Below are positions 52,637 to 62,394 of a stretch of DNA of 62,496 nt, piece by piece. Made by a program: the position numbers and the translations under genes. Source of the DNA: Nitrospirales bacterium (GTDB taxonomy: Bacteria > Nitrospirota > Nitrospiria > Nitrospirales > UBA8639); the NCBI GenBank assembly GCA_012270585.1, contig JAAXIB010000032.1, forward strand, positions 1 to 62,496. The letters run 5' to 3'. Position 1 is the first letter of the stretch, and every line of letters starts with the position of its first letter. Under the pieces are notes generated by a model. The model saw only the letters and a list, made by a program, of their open reading frames with translations, did no database searches and had not been told where the DNA came from.

Positions 52637-54388
52637 ATGCGTACCGTCGATGATCTCAGAAACATCCTCGCCCGGATCGATGGCCGGGGGTACAAGGCGT
52701 ACAAGGATCTGCAAGGCGCCTACGCCTATCCCCGGTTGACCCTGTTCATCGACCACGTGCAAGGCGACCCCTTTGCGTCCCCTTCCAAAATTCGGGTGCG
52801 AGTCCCCGGTGCCGTTGCCAAGCTCCCGCCCGATCTTTTTGCAGATCGTGGCCGACGAGTGGCGTTGCAGGATTTTTTGATCCGTGAAGTCCATCACGCG
52901 ATTCGGCACGTGTGCCGGGGCAATCGGGGGATCGGAAAAAGCGGGCTCATTGCGATTGACGTGGGCGGCCAGGAGGTGTTGGAACGAACGGCGATGGTGG
53001 TGACGCCGCAATGGGTCGAAGCGCGCTTGTCGTTGGGCCTGCCGGCACAGGGCCGTACCATCCTCGGCCGGCAGGCCGAAGCCATGCTCTGTCAGGAAGT
53101 GCCGGAAATTGTGGAACGGGCTTTGAAGTGGGAACACGTTGATCAGGAACGCGCGCGTACCTTTGTCGACTGTGTCGACAATCAGGAATCGATCCGCGCG
53201 CAGCTCGATGCTTTGGGGTTGGTGGCCTTCATCGCCGACGGGGCGATTCTTCCAAGAATCAGTGGGGCGTCCGATCGTCCTCTTTCACGTGAACGGGCGC
53301 AACCGTTCCACGCTCCCGCGTCGCTTCGCGTGTCGATTTCCATCCCGCATCCGGTTTCGCAGGACGGCAGGCTCACGCACTCGCTAACGGGTTTCGGGGT
53401 CCCCCAAGGTGTCACGTTAATCGTGGGAGGCGGGTATCACGGCAAATCCACGGTCCTGCGGGCTCTGGAGCGGGGGGTGTATCCTCACGTGCCGGAGGAT
53501 GGGCGGGAATACGTGGTGACCACGGAACGGGCCGTCAAAATCCGTGCCGAAGATGGACGTTCTATCGAACGGGTCGACATCAGCGGGTTTATCAAAAATC
53601 TTCCTTACGGGCAGGAGACCGGACGATTTTCAACGGACAATGCAAGTGGGAGTACCAGTCAAGCCGCCTCGATACTCGAAGCCGTCGAAGTCGGGGCCAC
53701 CACGCTGTTATTGGACGAAGATACGTCCGCGACGAATTTCATGGTGAGGGACGCCCGCATGCAGGCGCTGGTTCACAAAGAGCATGAACCCATCACGCCG
53801 TTCGTGGATCGCGTTCGTGAATTATATGAAAGCCACGGGGTGTCCACGGTATTGGTGATGGGAGGCTGCGGTGATTATTTCGACGTGGCCGACACCGTGA
53901 TTGCGATGCAGGACTATCAGCCGCTCGACGTGACGGAAGAAGCGCAACGAATCGCACGGGAGTTCCGGACCAAACGGGAAATCGAAACGACTTCGCCCTT
54001 ATCCGGGGTCACGTCCAGAATTCCCGTGCGGGAAAGTCTCGATCCTTCCCGTGGGAACCGTGAAGTAAAAATTGAGGCCAGATCCGTGGAGGCCATTGCC
54101 TTTGGACATGAGGTGATTGATGTGAGCGGAGTGGAACAACTCGTAGACGTCAGCCAAACCCGGGCGGTGGGCTTTGCCATCCATCTGGCGGCACACCGTT
54201 TCCTGGACGGACGGGTGAACGTGAAAGCCGCGGTCCGGAGTCTTGCCGAACTGTTTGACGACGCCGGTTTGGATGGACTCGATCCCTATCACCAGGGCGA
54301 GCGACATCCGGGAAATTTCGCCCGGCCTCGTGCCTTGGAAATTGCCGCGGCGCTCAACCGGCTCCGCACGCTTCGGATCCGGGAATAG
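52637..54388 (+). CDS. ABC-class ATPase (COG3044, MRB1590-like)
   Basis: The 583-residue protein has an N-terminal domain (about 1-240), then a P-loop GGGYHGKST (about 267-275) and further ABC_ATPase landmarks: GFIKNLPYGQ, TDNASGSTSQAASILEA (a signature-like stretch) and LLLDEDTSATNFMVRD (Walker B). A C-terminal domain follows. The family is the soluble ABC-class ATPase group related to trypanosome MRB1590, proposed to bind RNA. No transporter domain is present. It follows the dehydrogenase by 13 bases. Its link to polyamine genes is unexplained. Confidence 0.9.
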   Translation: MRTVDDLRNILARIDGRGYKAYKDLQGAYAYPRLTLFIDHVQGDPFASPSKIRVRVPGAVAKLPPDLFADRGRRVALQDFLIREVHHAIRHVCRGNRGIGKSGLIAIDVGGQEVLERTAMVVTPQWVEARLSLGLPAQGRTILGRQAEAMLCQEVPEIVERALKWEHVDQERARTFVDCVDNQESIRAQLDALGLVAFIADGAILPRISGASDRPLSRERAQPFHAPASLRVSISIPHPVSQDGRLTHSLTGFGVPQGVTLIVGGGYHGKSTVLRALERGVYPHVPEDGREYVVTTERAVKIRAEDGRSIERVDISGFIKNLPYGQETGRFSTDNASGSTSQAASILEAVEVGATTLLLDEDTSATNFMVRDARMQALVHKEHEPITPFVDRVRELYESHGVSTVLVMGGCGDYFDVADTVIAMQDYQPLDVTEEAQRIAREFRTKREIETTSPLSGVTSRIPVRESLDPSRGNREVKIEARSVEAIAFGHEVIDVSGVEQLVDVSQTRAVGFAIHLAAHRFLDGRVNVKAAVRSLAELFDDAGLDGLDPYHQGERHPGNFARPRALEIAAALNRLRTLRIRE

Positions 54389-54602
54389 ACACTTCCGTGT
54401 TATACGTAGTATGTTTTTGTCATGAATTGCCGAACATTCCTTCAAGGACCTGATGACGGCCATTCTGTGGCAGCGCCCGGAAGTAGAAAAGGCTGGAGTA
54501 TAGTAAGGGAAGGGCAGGTGGTGTAGAAGGGTGGGTCGGGTTAGCGTAGCGTCACCCGACAACTGGTATTTCTTTCGTATCAATGAGAGGGAAGGAACGC
54601 GT

Positions 54603-55163
54603 ATGCGACCTGGTTTTGCCGTTGATATCGATAACGTCGTGGCTCAGGCCGAACGGGAAGTTCAACGAATTTTTCATGAATTAACCGGAAGGCCGTGGCC
54701 TTCCGAGATGTATGCCAGTGCCGGCGGGCTGGACGCCAGTGATCTTGATCCAAGTCTGATTGAACGGATTTTTGATTACTTTCATGAGCGCAGTATTCCA
54801 ACGCTGCCGTTGGTTCCCGGTGCGCGACGGGTGTTACAACAACTTCAGGAAGGGTATCGGATCGTCCTGATCACGGCACGTCGCCCGACGGCTCGCCCAC
54901 AAACCTTGGCCTGGTTGGAGGAACACGGGATTCCGTTCGATGAACTCCATCACGCCAAAGACAAAACCGACGTGGCGACGGGCATTGTCCTGGCGGTGGA
55001 CGATCATCCCGCGCACGTGAGTGAGTATTTGAATCAAGGCGTCCGAGTCTTTCTGATGGATCAACCCTGGAACCGAACGTTTTCAGCCCCGGGTGCAACC
55101 AGGGTATCCGGCTGGGATGAGTTATTACGGAACCTCAGTATGAGTTCAACCCCGGCCTCATGA
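54603..55163 (+). CDS. HAD-like 5'-nucleotidase/phosphatase family protein
   Basis: The ATG at 54603, with GGGAAGGA upstream, is preferred to 54531 (186 residues). HAD motifs: FAVDIDNVVAQA (motif I, DxDN with the second Asp present), VLITARR (motif II, Thr) and a late acidic pair LAVDDHP. A helical cap (about 25-70) resembles 5'(3')-deoxyribonucleotidases. The substrate is not defined. The preceding 54389-54602 has no gene and probably contains the promoter. Confidence 0.85.
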   Translation: MRPGFAVDIDNVVAQAEREVQRIFHELTGRPWPSEMYASAGGLDASDLDPSLIERIFDYFHERSIPTLPLVPGARRVLQQLQEGYRIVLITARRPTARPQTLAWLEEHGIPFDELHHAKDKTDVATGIVLAVDDHPAHVSEYLNQGVRVFLMDQPWNRTFSAPGATRVSGWDELLRNLSMSSTPAS

Positions 55164-55203
55164 AGAACCCAAATCCTTCTCTCACGCCTCTGAATTCCAT
55201 TCC

Positions 55204-55545
55204 ATGGCTATCGCTACGGTGACGTTTCGCCGCTGCCTCGTGAATGCTTCTGAAGCCGGGAGTGATGAAGCGCAGATCGGTTCACGGGTATTCTTTGATC
55301 TGAATATCGGGGAACAAGAGTTCGTTGACGTGTATGCGGACGTGACACAGGCGAATCGGGAAGGGGACGCCACGCTATTCGTCACGCCCCCGCGGGGCTA
55401 TGATGGGCCGTTGAACCTTCAGGTGTTTCAAGGTCTCGTCGAGTTTTACTATCGGCAGGCTACGGGAGGCGGTCCTGATGGACTCGGCCTGATGCTGCAA
55501 GATTGGGTCGTCGAACAGGAAATGGTCGTACAGTTTGAGGTGTAA
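55204..55545 (+). CDS. Hypothetical protein, about 113 residues
   Basis: The protein is beta-rich and acidic with no signal peptide; the segments ATLFVTPPRGYDGPLNLQVF and LVEFYYRQATGGG look structured. I recognise no family. It follows the HAD-like gene by 40 bases and shares its composition. The converging gpx stop is 6 bases after its own. Confidence 0.75.
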   Translation: MAIATVTFRRCLVNASEAGSDEAQIGSRVFFDLNIGEQEFVDVYADVTQANREGDATLFVTPPRGYDGPLNLQVFQGLVEFYYRQATGGGPDGLGLMLQDWVVEQEMVVQFEV

Positions 55546-55551
55546 TGCCTT

Positions 55552-56157
55552 TCAACTCTTGTCGAGCGCTCGTTCAATGTCCTGAACGATTTGAGCGGAA
55601 AGTGGTTTCAGCCCCGGTCGATAACGGGCAATAACCTCTCCTTGTCGATTCACCAGAAATTTCTGAAAGTTCCACTCGATCTCCCCGGGGAATGGGCTTT
55701 GCGTAGTCAGGTAGTGATAGAGGGGGTGCATGTCCTGCCCCTTGACGCTGATTTTGCTGAATAAGGGAAACTCCAAAGCGTATTTGGTGTAACAAAAGGA
55801 TTTGATCTCCTCATTTGTGCCGGGTTCCTGTTTCCCGAAATTATTAGCCGGAAATGCCAGAATTTCTAGACCCTGCTCTCGATACTGTTCATACAACGTT
55901 TGCAAGCCTTCGTATTGAGGCGTATTGCCGCACAGACTGGCGGTGTTGACCAGGAGCAGGACTTTTCCCATAAAAGCGTTCAAGGCGAGCGGTTTCCCAT
56001 CAATGTCGTTCAACGTGAAAGCATACACGGGGGCCATGGCATCGCTACCTGTGGAGGTCTCGGCTGAGTAGCCTGGTTTGCAGGCTCCGAACATGAGGGT
56101 CAACAACACACAGGTGGTGAAGCCGATCAGCAAGGTAAGTTGGGAAGAGCGTTTCAT
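55552..56157 (-). CDS. Glutathione peroxidase-family thiol peroxidase, exported
   Basis: The 201-residue protein has an N-terminal hydrophobic signal (about 8-25) ending in FGAC, a possible weak lipobox with Cys26. The peroxidase core has Cys76 (NTASLCG), FPANNFGKQEPG and WNFQKFLV, the usual Cys/Gln/Trp/Asn active-site elements. It is a non-selenium Gpx with Cys at the catalytic position and probably uses thioredoxin-like reductants. Periplasmic location would protect respiratory metal centres from peroxides, which is inference. Confidence 0.93.
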   Translation of the reverse strand: MKRSSQLTLLIGFTTCVLLTLMFGACKPGYSAETSTGSDAMAPVYAFTLNDIDGKPLALNAFMGKVLLLVNTASLCGNTPQYEGLQTLYEQYREQGLEILAFPANNFGKQEPGTNEEIKSFCYTKYALEFPLFSKISVKGQDMHPLYHYLTTQSPFPGEIEWNFQKFLVNRQGEVIARYRPGLKPLSAQIVQDIERALDKS

Positions 56158-56291
56158 GGGCGACTCCTTTCCCCGATGACAAGCGTCGGAGACAAGTTTC
56201 AGGTAACCACCGTTGCTTCGTCCGATGAGAATATTCTACTGCCAAAGAAAACGGTTTGCCAATTCCCTGTGGCATGCCGTCTTGCCTTTGT

Positions 56292-56555
56292 ATCATTGGT
56301 ATGAAAATAACCTCCTTTTGTCATTCCCGACGTTAGTAATCGGGAATCCAGGGTCTTGCTCTTCTGCCCCTCCATTCATGCGGACCCGTCTGGAACAAAA
56401 AAACTCTGGATCCTCGATTTAGATCCTCGATTACCAATGTCGAGGACAGGCGTCGAGGATGACAGATTGGTACAATGGCCTCATTTTCATCCCTTGGGGT
56501 GCAGGCCGCAAGCCTGCATGGGGGATTCCTGCGAAAGCAGGAATCCAGGGTCATT
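56292..56555. repeat. Mosaic of dispersed hairpin repeats (copy 4)
   Basis: Holds hairpins TTCCCGA/TCGGGAA, ATCCTCGA/TCGAGGAT and TTCCTGC/GCAGGAA in TCAT...CCAG frames. Bases 56292-56402 match 30846-30950 in inverse orientation almost base for base. The stretch 56158-56702 has no gene besides the repeats and the P-type ATPase promoter region. Confidence 0.85.
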
Positions 56556-56634
56556 CTTCCCCGCCTCACGCTTTTTGTGACGTTTTGTACGTTTTGTCCA
56601 TATTGTACATTTTGTATAATTCGTAACATTTTTT

Positions 56635-56650
56635 ACATTTATGTAAATGT
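56635..56650. promoter_or_regulatory. Palindromic operator candidate before the copper ATPase gene
   Basis: ACATTTATGTAAATGT is a perfect inverted repeat with a two-base centre. It lies in an AT-rich stretch (56575-56665) where TTTTGTAC/GTAACATTTT-like words recur about every 11-12 bases, suggesting several sites on one DNA face. A metal-responsive repressor or activator is plausible but no regulator gene is adjacent. Confidence 0.45.
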
Positions 56651-56834
56651 GTAACATTTTCAATAATCGTCTTTCTGCAATAACAGGGCCACATCCCGTG
56701 CTGTGAGCCTTCATAGAATCCCCGGAAAACGAGAAGGGAGGATCCTGAAGCTGAGAAAAATATCAGAAGTTGGTTATAATAAGCATGGACAGATCCGGCA
56801 AAAGTCTTCAGCCAAGTCAGTGACCAGGATTGCC

Positions 56835-59210
56835 ATGCCACCCGACCCATCCCATCCCAAACCTGAACGCCGTGAACTCATGATGGCCGCTGTCCCCATG
56901 GCCCGGGACCCGGTGTGTGGAATGATGGTGGATCCGCTCTCTGCCGCGGGAACATACGATCATGCAGGGACGACGTACTATTTCTGTAGTCCCGGGTGTG
57001 TAGAGCGGTTTCGTAGCGATCCCGACGGGTACCTGAGCGGCAAGTACACCCCGTCCATGGAGGAGGCTCCAGCCAAGCCGGGGACCGAATACATTTGTCC
57101 GATGTGTCCCGACGTGGTGTCGGAGAACCCTGCGGCTTGCCCCTTCTGCGGTATGGCTCTCGAGCCGCGAACGGTCACGGTGGAAGAAGAGGCCAATCCC
57201 GAGTTGGGGGACATGACTCGCCGGTTTTGGGTCGGGTTGGGGTTGGCGTTGCCCGTGCTGGTGTTGGCCATAGCGGAAATGATTCCCGGCCAGCCCTTAA
57301 AAAACGTCTTTTCTCCTCGATGGTCGAATTGGTTGCAGTTCGTCCTGGCCACGCCCGTGGTTGGCTGGGTGGGATGGCCGTTCTTTCAGCGCGGGTGGGC
57401 CTCAATCGTCAACCGCCGTCTCAACATGTTTACCCTCATTGCCCTGGGCACGGGAGCGGCCTATCTCTCGAGCGCCTTGGCAACGATTCTGCCCGGTCAG
57501 TTTCCGGAAGCATTCCGTACTCCGGCCGGTGACGTGCCCGTATATTTTGAAGCTGTAACCGTCATTATCGTCCTGGTGGCCTTGGGCCAGGTTTTGGAAA
57601 TCCGGGCGCGCCGTCGAACCACGGGTGCGCTCAAAGCCCTTCTCGGGTTGGCGCCCAAGACCGCAAGGATCGTGCGGAACGGCAACCGGGAAGAGGAGAT
57701 CCCCTTGGAACGGGTCAAAGCCGGCAATCGTCTCCGCGTTCGTCCCGGCGAAAAAGTCCCGGTGGATGGTGCGGTGCTGGAAGGCTCGACTTCGGTCGAT
57801 GAATCCATGGTCACGGGTGAAGCCATTCCGGTTGAAAAGCGGACAGGGGATTGGATGATAGGGGGTACCATGAATGGACCCGGCACCGTGTTGATGGAAG
57901 CCAAACGCGTCGGCCGGGAAACCGTGCTGGCACAAATCGTCAGGATGGTGAACGAGGCGCAACGTAGTCGTGCCCCCATCCAGCGGGTGGCCGACGTCGT
58001 GGCCGGGTATTTTGTCCCGGTCGTCGTGTTGGGTGCGGTCATCACGTTTGGCGTGTGGGCAAGTATCGGGCCGGAGCCTCGCCTGGTCTATGCCTTGGTG
58101 AACGCCGTGGCCGTGTTGATTATTGCCTGCCCGTGTGCGCTCGGGTTGGCAACGCCCATGTCGATCATGGTCGGCATGGGACGAGGCGCCACCGCGGGCG
58201 TGCTTATTAAAAATGCCGAAGCCCTTGAACGATTGGAAAAGGTAAACATGCTGGTGGTGGATAAGACCGGCACGTTAACGGAGGGGAAACCCGTCTTGCG
58301 GTCGGTCGTTCCGGTGTCCGGATTCAGTGAGGCGGGCCTGCTCCAATTAGCGGCCGGCGTCGAGCATGTCAGCGAACATCCTTTGGCCTCAGCCATCGTT
58401 TCCGGTGCAAGGGAGCGAGGACTTTCCTTCAGTGGGGCCCAGGAATTTCGTTCGCAGACCGGGCAGGGGGTGGAAGGCAAAGTCGATGGAAAAATCGTGG
58501 CGTTGGGCAATCGACTGTTTCTCGAACGGGACATGGGTATCCCGTCCAAGCAATTGCTGGAACTCAACAAGCAAAGCGAGGCTCTTCGGAAAGAAGGGCA
58601 AACCGTGGTGTTTGTGGCGGTTGACGCACAGCCGGCCGGTCTCATCGGCGTCATCGATCCGATCAAGGCCACCACGGCCGAAGCGGTGGATACTCTGAAA
58701 CGCGAAGGACTCAACATCGTCATGGTCACGGGTGATCATCGACAGACCGCCGAAGCCGTGGGGCGACAACTCGGATTGCAACACGTTCAGGCCGAAGTCC
58801 TTCCCGAACACAAGCAGCAGGTAGTCAAGCAATTGCAAAAAGAGGCATACGTGGTGGCAATGGCCGGAGACGGCATCAATGACGCTCCGGCCTTGGCCGA
58901 AGCCGACGTCGGCATTGCCATGGGAACGGGCACCGACGTGGCGATGGAAAGCGCGGGCATGACCCTGGTGAAAGGCGACCTTCGAGGCGTGGCCCGCGCC
59001 CTGACCTTAAGCAAAGCCATGATGAAGAATATCCGGCAAAATCTCTTTTTTGCGTTTATCTACAATGCTCTCGGTGTGCCCATTGCCGCAGGCGTCCTCT
59101 ATCCTTTCCTGGGGCTTCTTCTGAGTCCCATCATCGCCAGCGTCGCCATGACATTCAGCTCGGTGTCGGTCATCGCCAATGCGTTACGGCTCAGACGATT
59201 GAGGTTGTAG
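56835..59210 (+). CDS. copA: Copper-exporting P-type ATPase with YHS domain
   Basis: An in-frame GTG at 56703 and ATGs at 56880/56883 also exist; 56835 has CAGGA upstream. The N-terminus carries a YHS domain ([20 protein letters not shown]) and a CPMCP...[10 protein letters not shown] metal-binding segment instead of classical HMA domains. Helix 6 has CPC (432-434), phosphorylation motif DKTGTLTEG (Asp476), the HP motif [30 protein letters not shown] in helix 7 and MxxSS (MTFSS) in helix 8, the Cu(I) signature. It pumps Cu(I) out of the cytoplasm. Confidence 0.95.
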   Translation: MPPDPSHPKPERRELMMAAVPMARDPVCGMMVDPLSAAGTYDHAGTTYYFCSPGCVERFRSDPDGYLSGKYTPSMEEAPAKPGTEYICPMCPDVVSENPAACPFCGMALEPRTVTVEEEANPELGDMTRRFWVGLGLALPVLVLAIAEMIPGQPLKNVFSPRWSNWLQFVLATPVVGWVGWPFFQRGWASIVNRRLNMFTLIALGTGAAYLSSALATILPGQFPEAFRTPAGDVPVYFEAVTVIIVLVALGQVLEIRARRRTTGALKALLGLAPKTARIVRNGNREEEIPLERVKAGNRLRVRPGEKVPVDGAVLEGSTSVDESMVTGEAIPVEKRTGDWMIGGTMNGPGTVLMEAKRVGRETVLAQIVRMVNEAQRSRAPIQRVADVVAGYFVPVVVLGAVITFGVWASIGPEPRLVYALVNAVAVLIIACPCALGLATPMSIMVGMGRGATAGVLIKNAEALERLEKVNMLVVDKTGTLTEGKPVLRSVVPVSGFSEAGLLQLAAGVEHVSEHPLASAIVSGARERGLSFSGAQEFRSQTGQGVEGKVDGKIVALGNRLFLERDMGIPSKQLLELNKQSEALRKEGQTVVFVAVDAQPAGLIGVIDPIKATTAEAVDTLKREGLNIVMVTGDHRQTAEAVGRQLGLQHVQAEVLPEHKQQVVKQLQKEAYVVAMAGDGINDAPALAEADVGIAMGTGTDVAMESAGMTLVKGDLRGVARALTLSKAMMKNIRQNLFFAFIYNALGVPIAAGVLYPFLGLLLSPIIASVAMTFSSVSVIANALRLRRLRL

Positions 59211-59363
59211 CGGTTCTCTGGGATCTGTTGAAATTTTCCATCCGTGAGCGTTCTTGTTTGAAGCATGCATTGGCAAAATCCATTGTCATGCGTTCGTGGC
59301 AGGTCAGGAAGTGATTGAAGCCGTTCCCCAGGGGGACGGTCATGCCGGATGCGGTGATGCGCC

Positions 59364-62000
59364 ATGTTTGATCGGATAGGGCAGGGCTACCAGGCCTTCC
59401 TGGTGTGGTTGGTGGATCACTGCCGGCGAGCGGCCGTATGGGTCGTGCTCGGCGTCTTCGTCGCCACGGGCCTGTCCGCGGTCTATACCGTGAAGAACCT
59501 GACCCTCGACACGGACCCGGTTCATCTATTGGATCCGAACCTGCCCTTCAGGCAGTTGCAACGGGACTTCTATGCCACGTTCCCGCAACTCGATGATTTG
59601 ATCCTGGTCGTCGTGGACCAGGGTTCTGCGGAGCACAGGCGCGACGCGGTCCATGAATTGGCAAGGCTTCTGGAGCAACATCCTTCGTTGTTCGAATCGG
59701 TGTATCAACCCCAACAGCATGATTTTTTCGACAAATACGGGCTGCTGTATTTCGACGTCGAGGAACTCTGGCGGTTGGACGAACGTCTCGCCGAATGGTC
59801 CCCATTCCTGGGGACACTCGTGCAGGATCCCAGCCTGCGCGGGTTCTTTTCCATCCTCACCCTGGCGCTGGAAGAAGACCCCACGCCCGAGCAGCAGAAG
59901 GTTCTTGCCAAAGCCTTTGCCCTGTTGAGCGAGGCGATCGACGCTCAACGACTCAGGAGACCCCCAACCTCGTCCTGGCAGCAGACCATGCTCGAAGACG
60001 TAACGGGCAGAAGCGATCCGTCACGCGGGTTTCTGCTGACGAAATCGCGGTTGGACTATTCGAACCTGGAAGCGGCCGAAGGTCCGCTGGAATTCCTTCA
60101 CCGGCACGGCGCCGACCTTGAAGAGCGGTTCGGGATCCGAATCCGGCTGACGGGTCCCATCCCGATCGAAGCCGAAGAGCGGGAGACCGTCGCCCGGGGC
60201 GTCGGGTTGGCCGCGGGGCTGTCGCTGTGCCTGGTGTCGTTCGTGTTGATCGCGGGGTTCCGTTCCCTGCGGCTCGTGGGGGCGATGCTGTGCACCCTGG
60301 TGGTGGGTCTCTTGTGGACGGCCTTTTTCGTGGTCACGGCCGTCGGTTCGCTGAACTTCATATCCGCATCCGTGCCGGTGTTGTTCATCGGGCTCGGCGT
60401 GGATTTCGGGATCCAGTTCGGCCTGCGATATCGAGAAGAGTTTGACCGCGACGGCGACCACGAGGAGGCCTTGCGGCGGGCGGTCGCCGGGGTTGGCGGG
60501 GCTCTGACGCTCGCGGCGGTGGCCGCGGCCCTGAGCTTTTTCTCCTTTCTTCCCACGTCCTATCGGGGGTTTGCGGAGATGGGGTTCATTGCCGGGGTCG
60601 GCATGTTCATCGCCCTTCTGGCGAACCTCACGTTGTTTCCGGCGCTGTTGACCGTGTTCCCGATTGCCCGGTCCCGGGCGGTGGGTTCCGCGAACATGAT
60701 TGAAGACCGGTCCCGGAACAATTCGATCGCGGGTTCGATTGTCCGATATCGGCGGGTGATCCTCGGAGTTCTGGCCCCCGTGGTGGTGGTCGCCGGGGTG
60801 ATGGTGCCACGGTTGCAATTCGATTTTAATGCCTTGCATCTTCGGGATCCTTCGACCGAAAGTGTGTCCACCTTTCAGGAATTACTGGCGGACCCGGACA
60901 CCTCTCCCTACGTCATACAGGTGATAGCCGATAACCTGCCTGCTGCCGATGCGTTGGCGGAGCGTCTCCGGTCGGTGCCGCAAGTCGATCGCGTCCTCAC
61001 GCTTTCAAGTTTCGTTCCCGGCGACCAGGAAGAAAAGTTGGCGATTATCGACGAGATGGCGTTGGTCCTGGAGCCCGTCCTCATTCCCCAGTCGGTTTTC
61101 GAGCCGCCTGGTGAGGAAGAAGAAGTGCAGGCCATGAAAGAATTCCGCGCCGTTCTTGGCGTGCATGAATCCCGAACATGGCAGAGCGATCTCGACAGGC
61201 ACCTGAAAACCCTCAAACAGGCAATCGATGACCTGTTTCACGACTCCGGCGGATCGACGCTGTTCGTGCACGACCTCCGCACGCGGCTGGTTGGAGACTT
61301 TCCGAAGTGGCTTGAACGATTGCGGGGCTTGCTGGCCCCGGACGAGATCACGCTGGAGACGTTGCCCGAAAGTTTGACGAGTCACTATTCTGCTCACGAC
61401 GGCCGGACCCGGGTGGAGGTTTTCCCTGCCGAGAACGTCGAGGGAAACCGGGCACTCCGCCGGTTCGTGACCAGCGTGCAGCAGCACGCGCCCGCCACGA
61501 TCGGGTCGCCCGTGAGCATCCTGGAAGCCGGGCAAACCATCATCGACGCCTGTATTCAAGCGACCATCCTGGCCGTCGTGCTGTCCGCCCTGCTGCTGTT
61601 CGTGGTCCTGCGACGCCTGGGCGAAACCCTCTTCGTCCTCTTGCCGCTGCTCCTGACGCTGCTGTTCACGGTGGCGACGTGCCTGGCGTTGGGCATTCCT
61701 CTGAATCTGGCCAACGTGATCGCCCTGCCTTTGGTGCTCGGGCTGGGGATCGCCTTCGGCATCTACCTGATCCTGCGGAGACGGGAAGCCGGCTCGCGTT
61801 CCATTGTCGAGGTGTTACGGAGCAGTACGTCTCAGGCCGTGTTTTTCAGCGCCTTGACCACGATGGCTTCCTTCGGAGTTCTCGGGTTTTCGCGCTATCC
61901 GGGCATGGCCAGTTTGGGCATCCTGCTGGTCGTGGTATTGATTCTGGCCATGATCTGTGCCCTGGTGATTCTTCCGGCGCTTCTGGCCGAATTGGAGTAG
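59364..62000 (+). CDS. hpnN: Hopanoid-associated RND exporter
   Basis: The 878-residue MMPL/RND protein has a first helix (about 22-42), a large periplasmic loop with TDPVHLLDPNLPFRQLQ, helices 2-6 (about 280-430, GLGVDFGIQFGLRYREE), a second first-type helix near 470, a second loop (DFNALHLRDPSTESVSTFQ, family-specific) and a closing set of helices (about 735-875, GLGIAFGIYLILRRRE). The pattern matches HpnN, which moves hopanoids to the outer membrane. No other hpn or shc gene is in the window. It starts 153 bases after copA, a gap with no gene. Confidence 0.9.
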   Translation: MFDRIGQGYQAFLVWLVDHCRRAAVWVVLGVFVATGLSAVYTVKNLTLDTDPVHLLDPNLPFRQLQRDFYATFPQLDDLILVVVDQGSAEHRRDAVHELARLLEQHPSLFESVYQPQQHDFFDKYGLLYFDVEELWRLDERLAEWSPFLGTLVQDPSLRGFFSILTLALEEDPTPEQQKVLAKAFALLSEAIDAQRLRRPPTSSWQQTMLEDVTGRSDPSRGFLLTKSRLDYSNLEAAEGPLEFLHRHGADLEERFGIRIRLTGPIPIEAEERETVARGVGLAAGLSLCLVSFVLIAGFRSLRLVGAMLCTLVVGLLWTAFFVVTAVGSLNFISASVPVLFIGLGVDFGIQFGLRYREEFDRDGDHEEALRRAVAGVGGALTLAAVAAALSFFSFLPTSYRGFAEMGFIAGVGMFIALLANLTLFPALLTVFPIARSRAVGSANMIEDRSRNNSIAGSIVRYRRVILGVLAPVVVVAGVMVPRLQFDFNALHLRDPSTESVSTFQELLADPDTSPYVIQVIADNLPAADALAERLRSVPQVDRVLTLSSFVPGDQEEKLAIIDEMALVLEPVLIPQSVFEPPGEEEEVQAMKEFRAVLGVHESRTWQSDLDRHLKTLKQAIDDLFHDSGGSTLFVHDLRTRLVGDFPKWLERLRGLLAPDEITLETLPESLTSHYSAHDGRTRVEVFPAENVEGNRALRRFVTSVQQHAPATIGSPVSILEAGQTIIDACIQATILAVVLSALLLFVVLRRLGETLFVLLPLLLTLLFTVATCLALGIPLNLANVIALPLVLGLGIAFGIYLILRRREAGSRSIVEVLRSSTSQAVFFSALTTMASFGVLGFSRYPGMASLGILLVVVLILAMICALVILPALLAELE

Positions 62001-62009
62001 AAGTGATGC

Positions 62010-62135
62010 GTGGCCCCGACGCCTGTAATCGAGGATCCAGGGTCTTTGCTTTTCCCTCCGTCCTAATCTGTCATCCTCGACGCTTGTCCTCGACGTTTGT
62101 AATCGAGGATCTAAATCGAGGATCCAGTGTTTTTG
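62010..62135. repeat. Mosaic of dispersed hairpin repeats (copy 5)
   Basis: Contains GACGCCTGTAATCGAGGATC and a second ATCCTCGA/TCGAGGAT unit with an inserted TAAATCGAGGATCCAG, as also seen near 56415-56460. Confidence 0.8.
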
Positions 62136-62140
62136 CTTTT

Positions 62141-62181
62141 CCCCCTCACCTCAGCCCTCTCCCACGAGGGGGAGAGGGGGA
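62141..62181. repeat. Dispersed CCCTCTCCC/GGGAGAGGG palindrome, inverted
   Basis: Inverse orientation to the other three copies: CCCCCTCACC leads and the paired CCCTCTCCC/GGGGAGAGG follow. Confidence 0.72.
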
Positions 62182-62394
62182 ATCGGGCATGACAGTTCGG
62201 GGGTGTCATTGGTTATTTGCATACCGATGCCCGCGCGTTGTCTCCCCAGGCAACCAGGCCGGCAGCACCCCGTGACGGCCCCTGGCCCCCGCACGGCTTG
62301 CAAAAGTTGCCGGAATGCACTAGAGTCACTCACCCGTTTGAAGCGAACCAGCAAGATCTGTAGGAGCGGCCCTGTGCCAGCGGAGGAGGTGCGA

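Noticed and set aside
56333-56850. Several overlapping minus-strand ORFs before the copper ATPase
   Set aside because: They translate repeats and the AT-rich promoter array; no ribosome site or family pattern.
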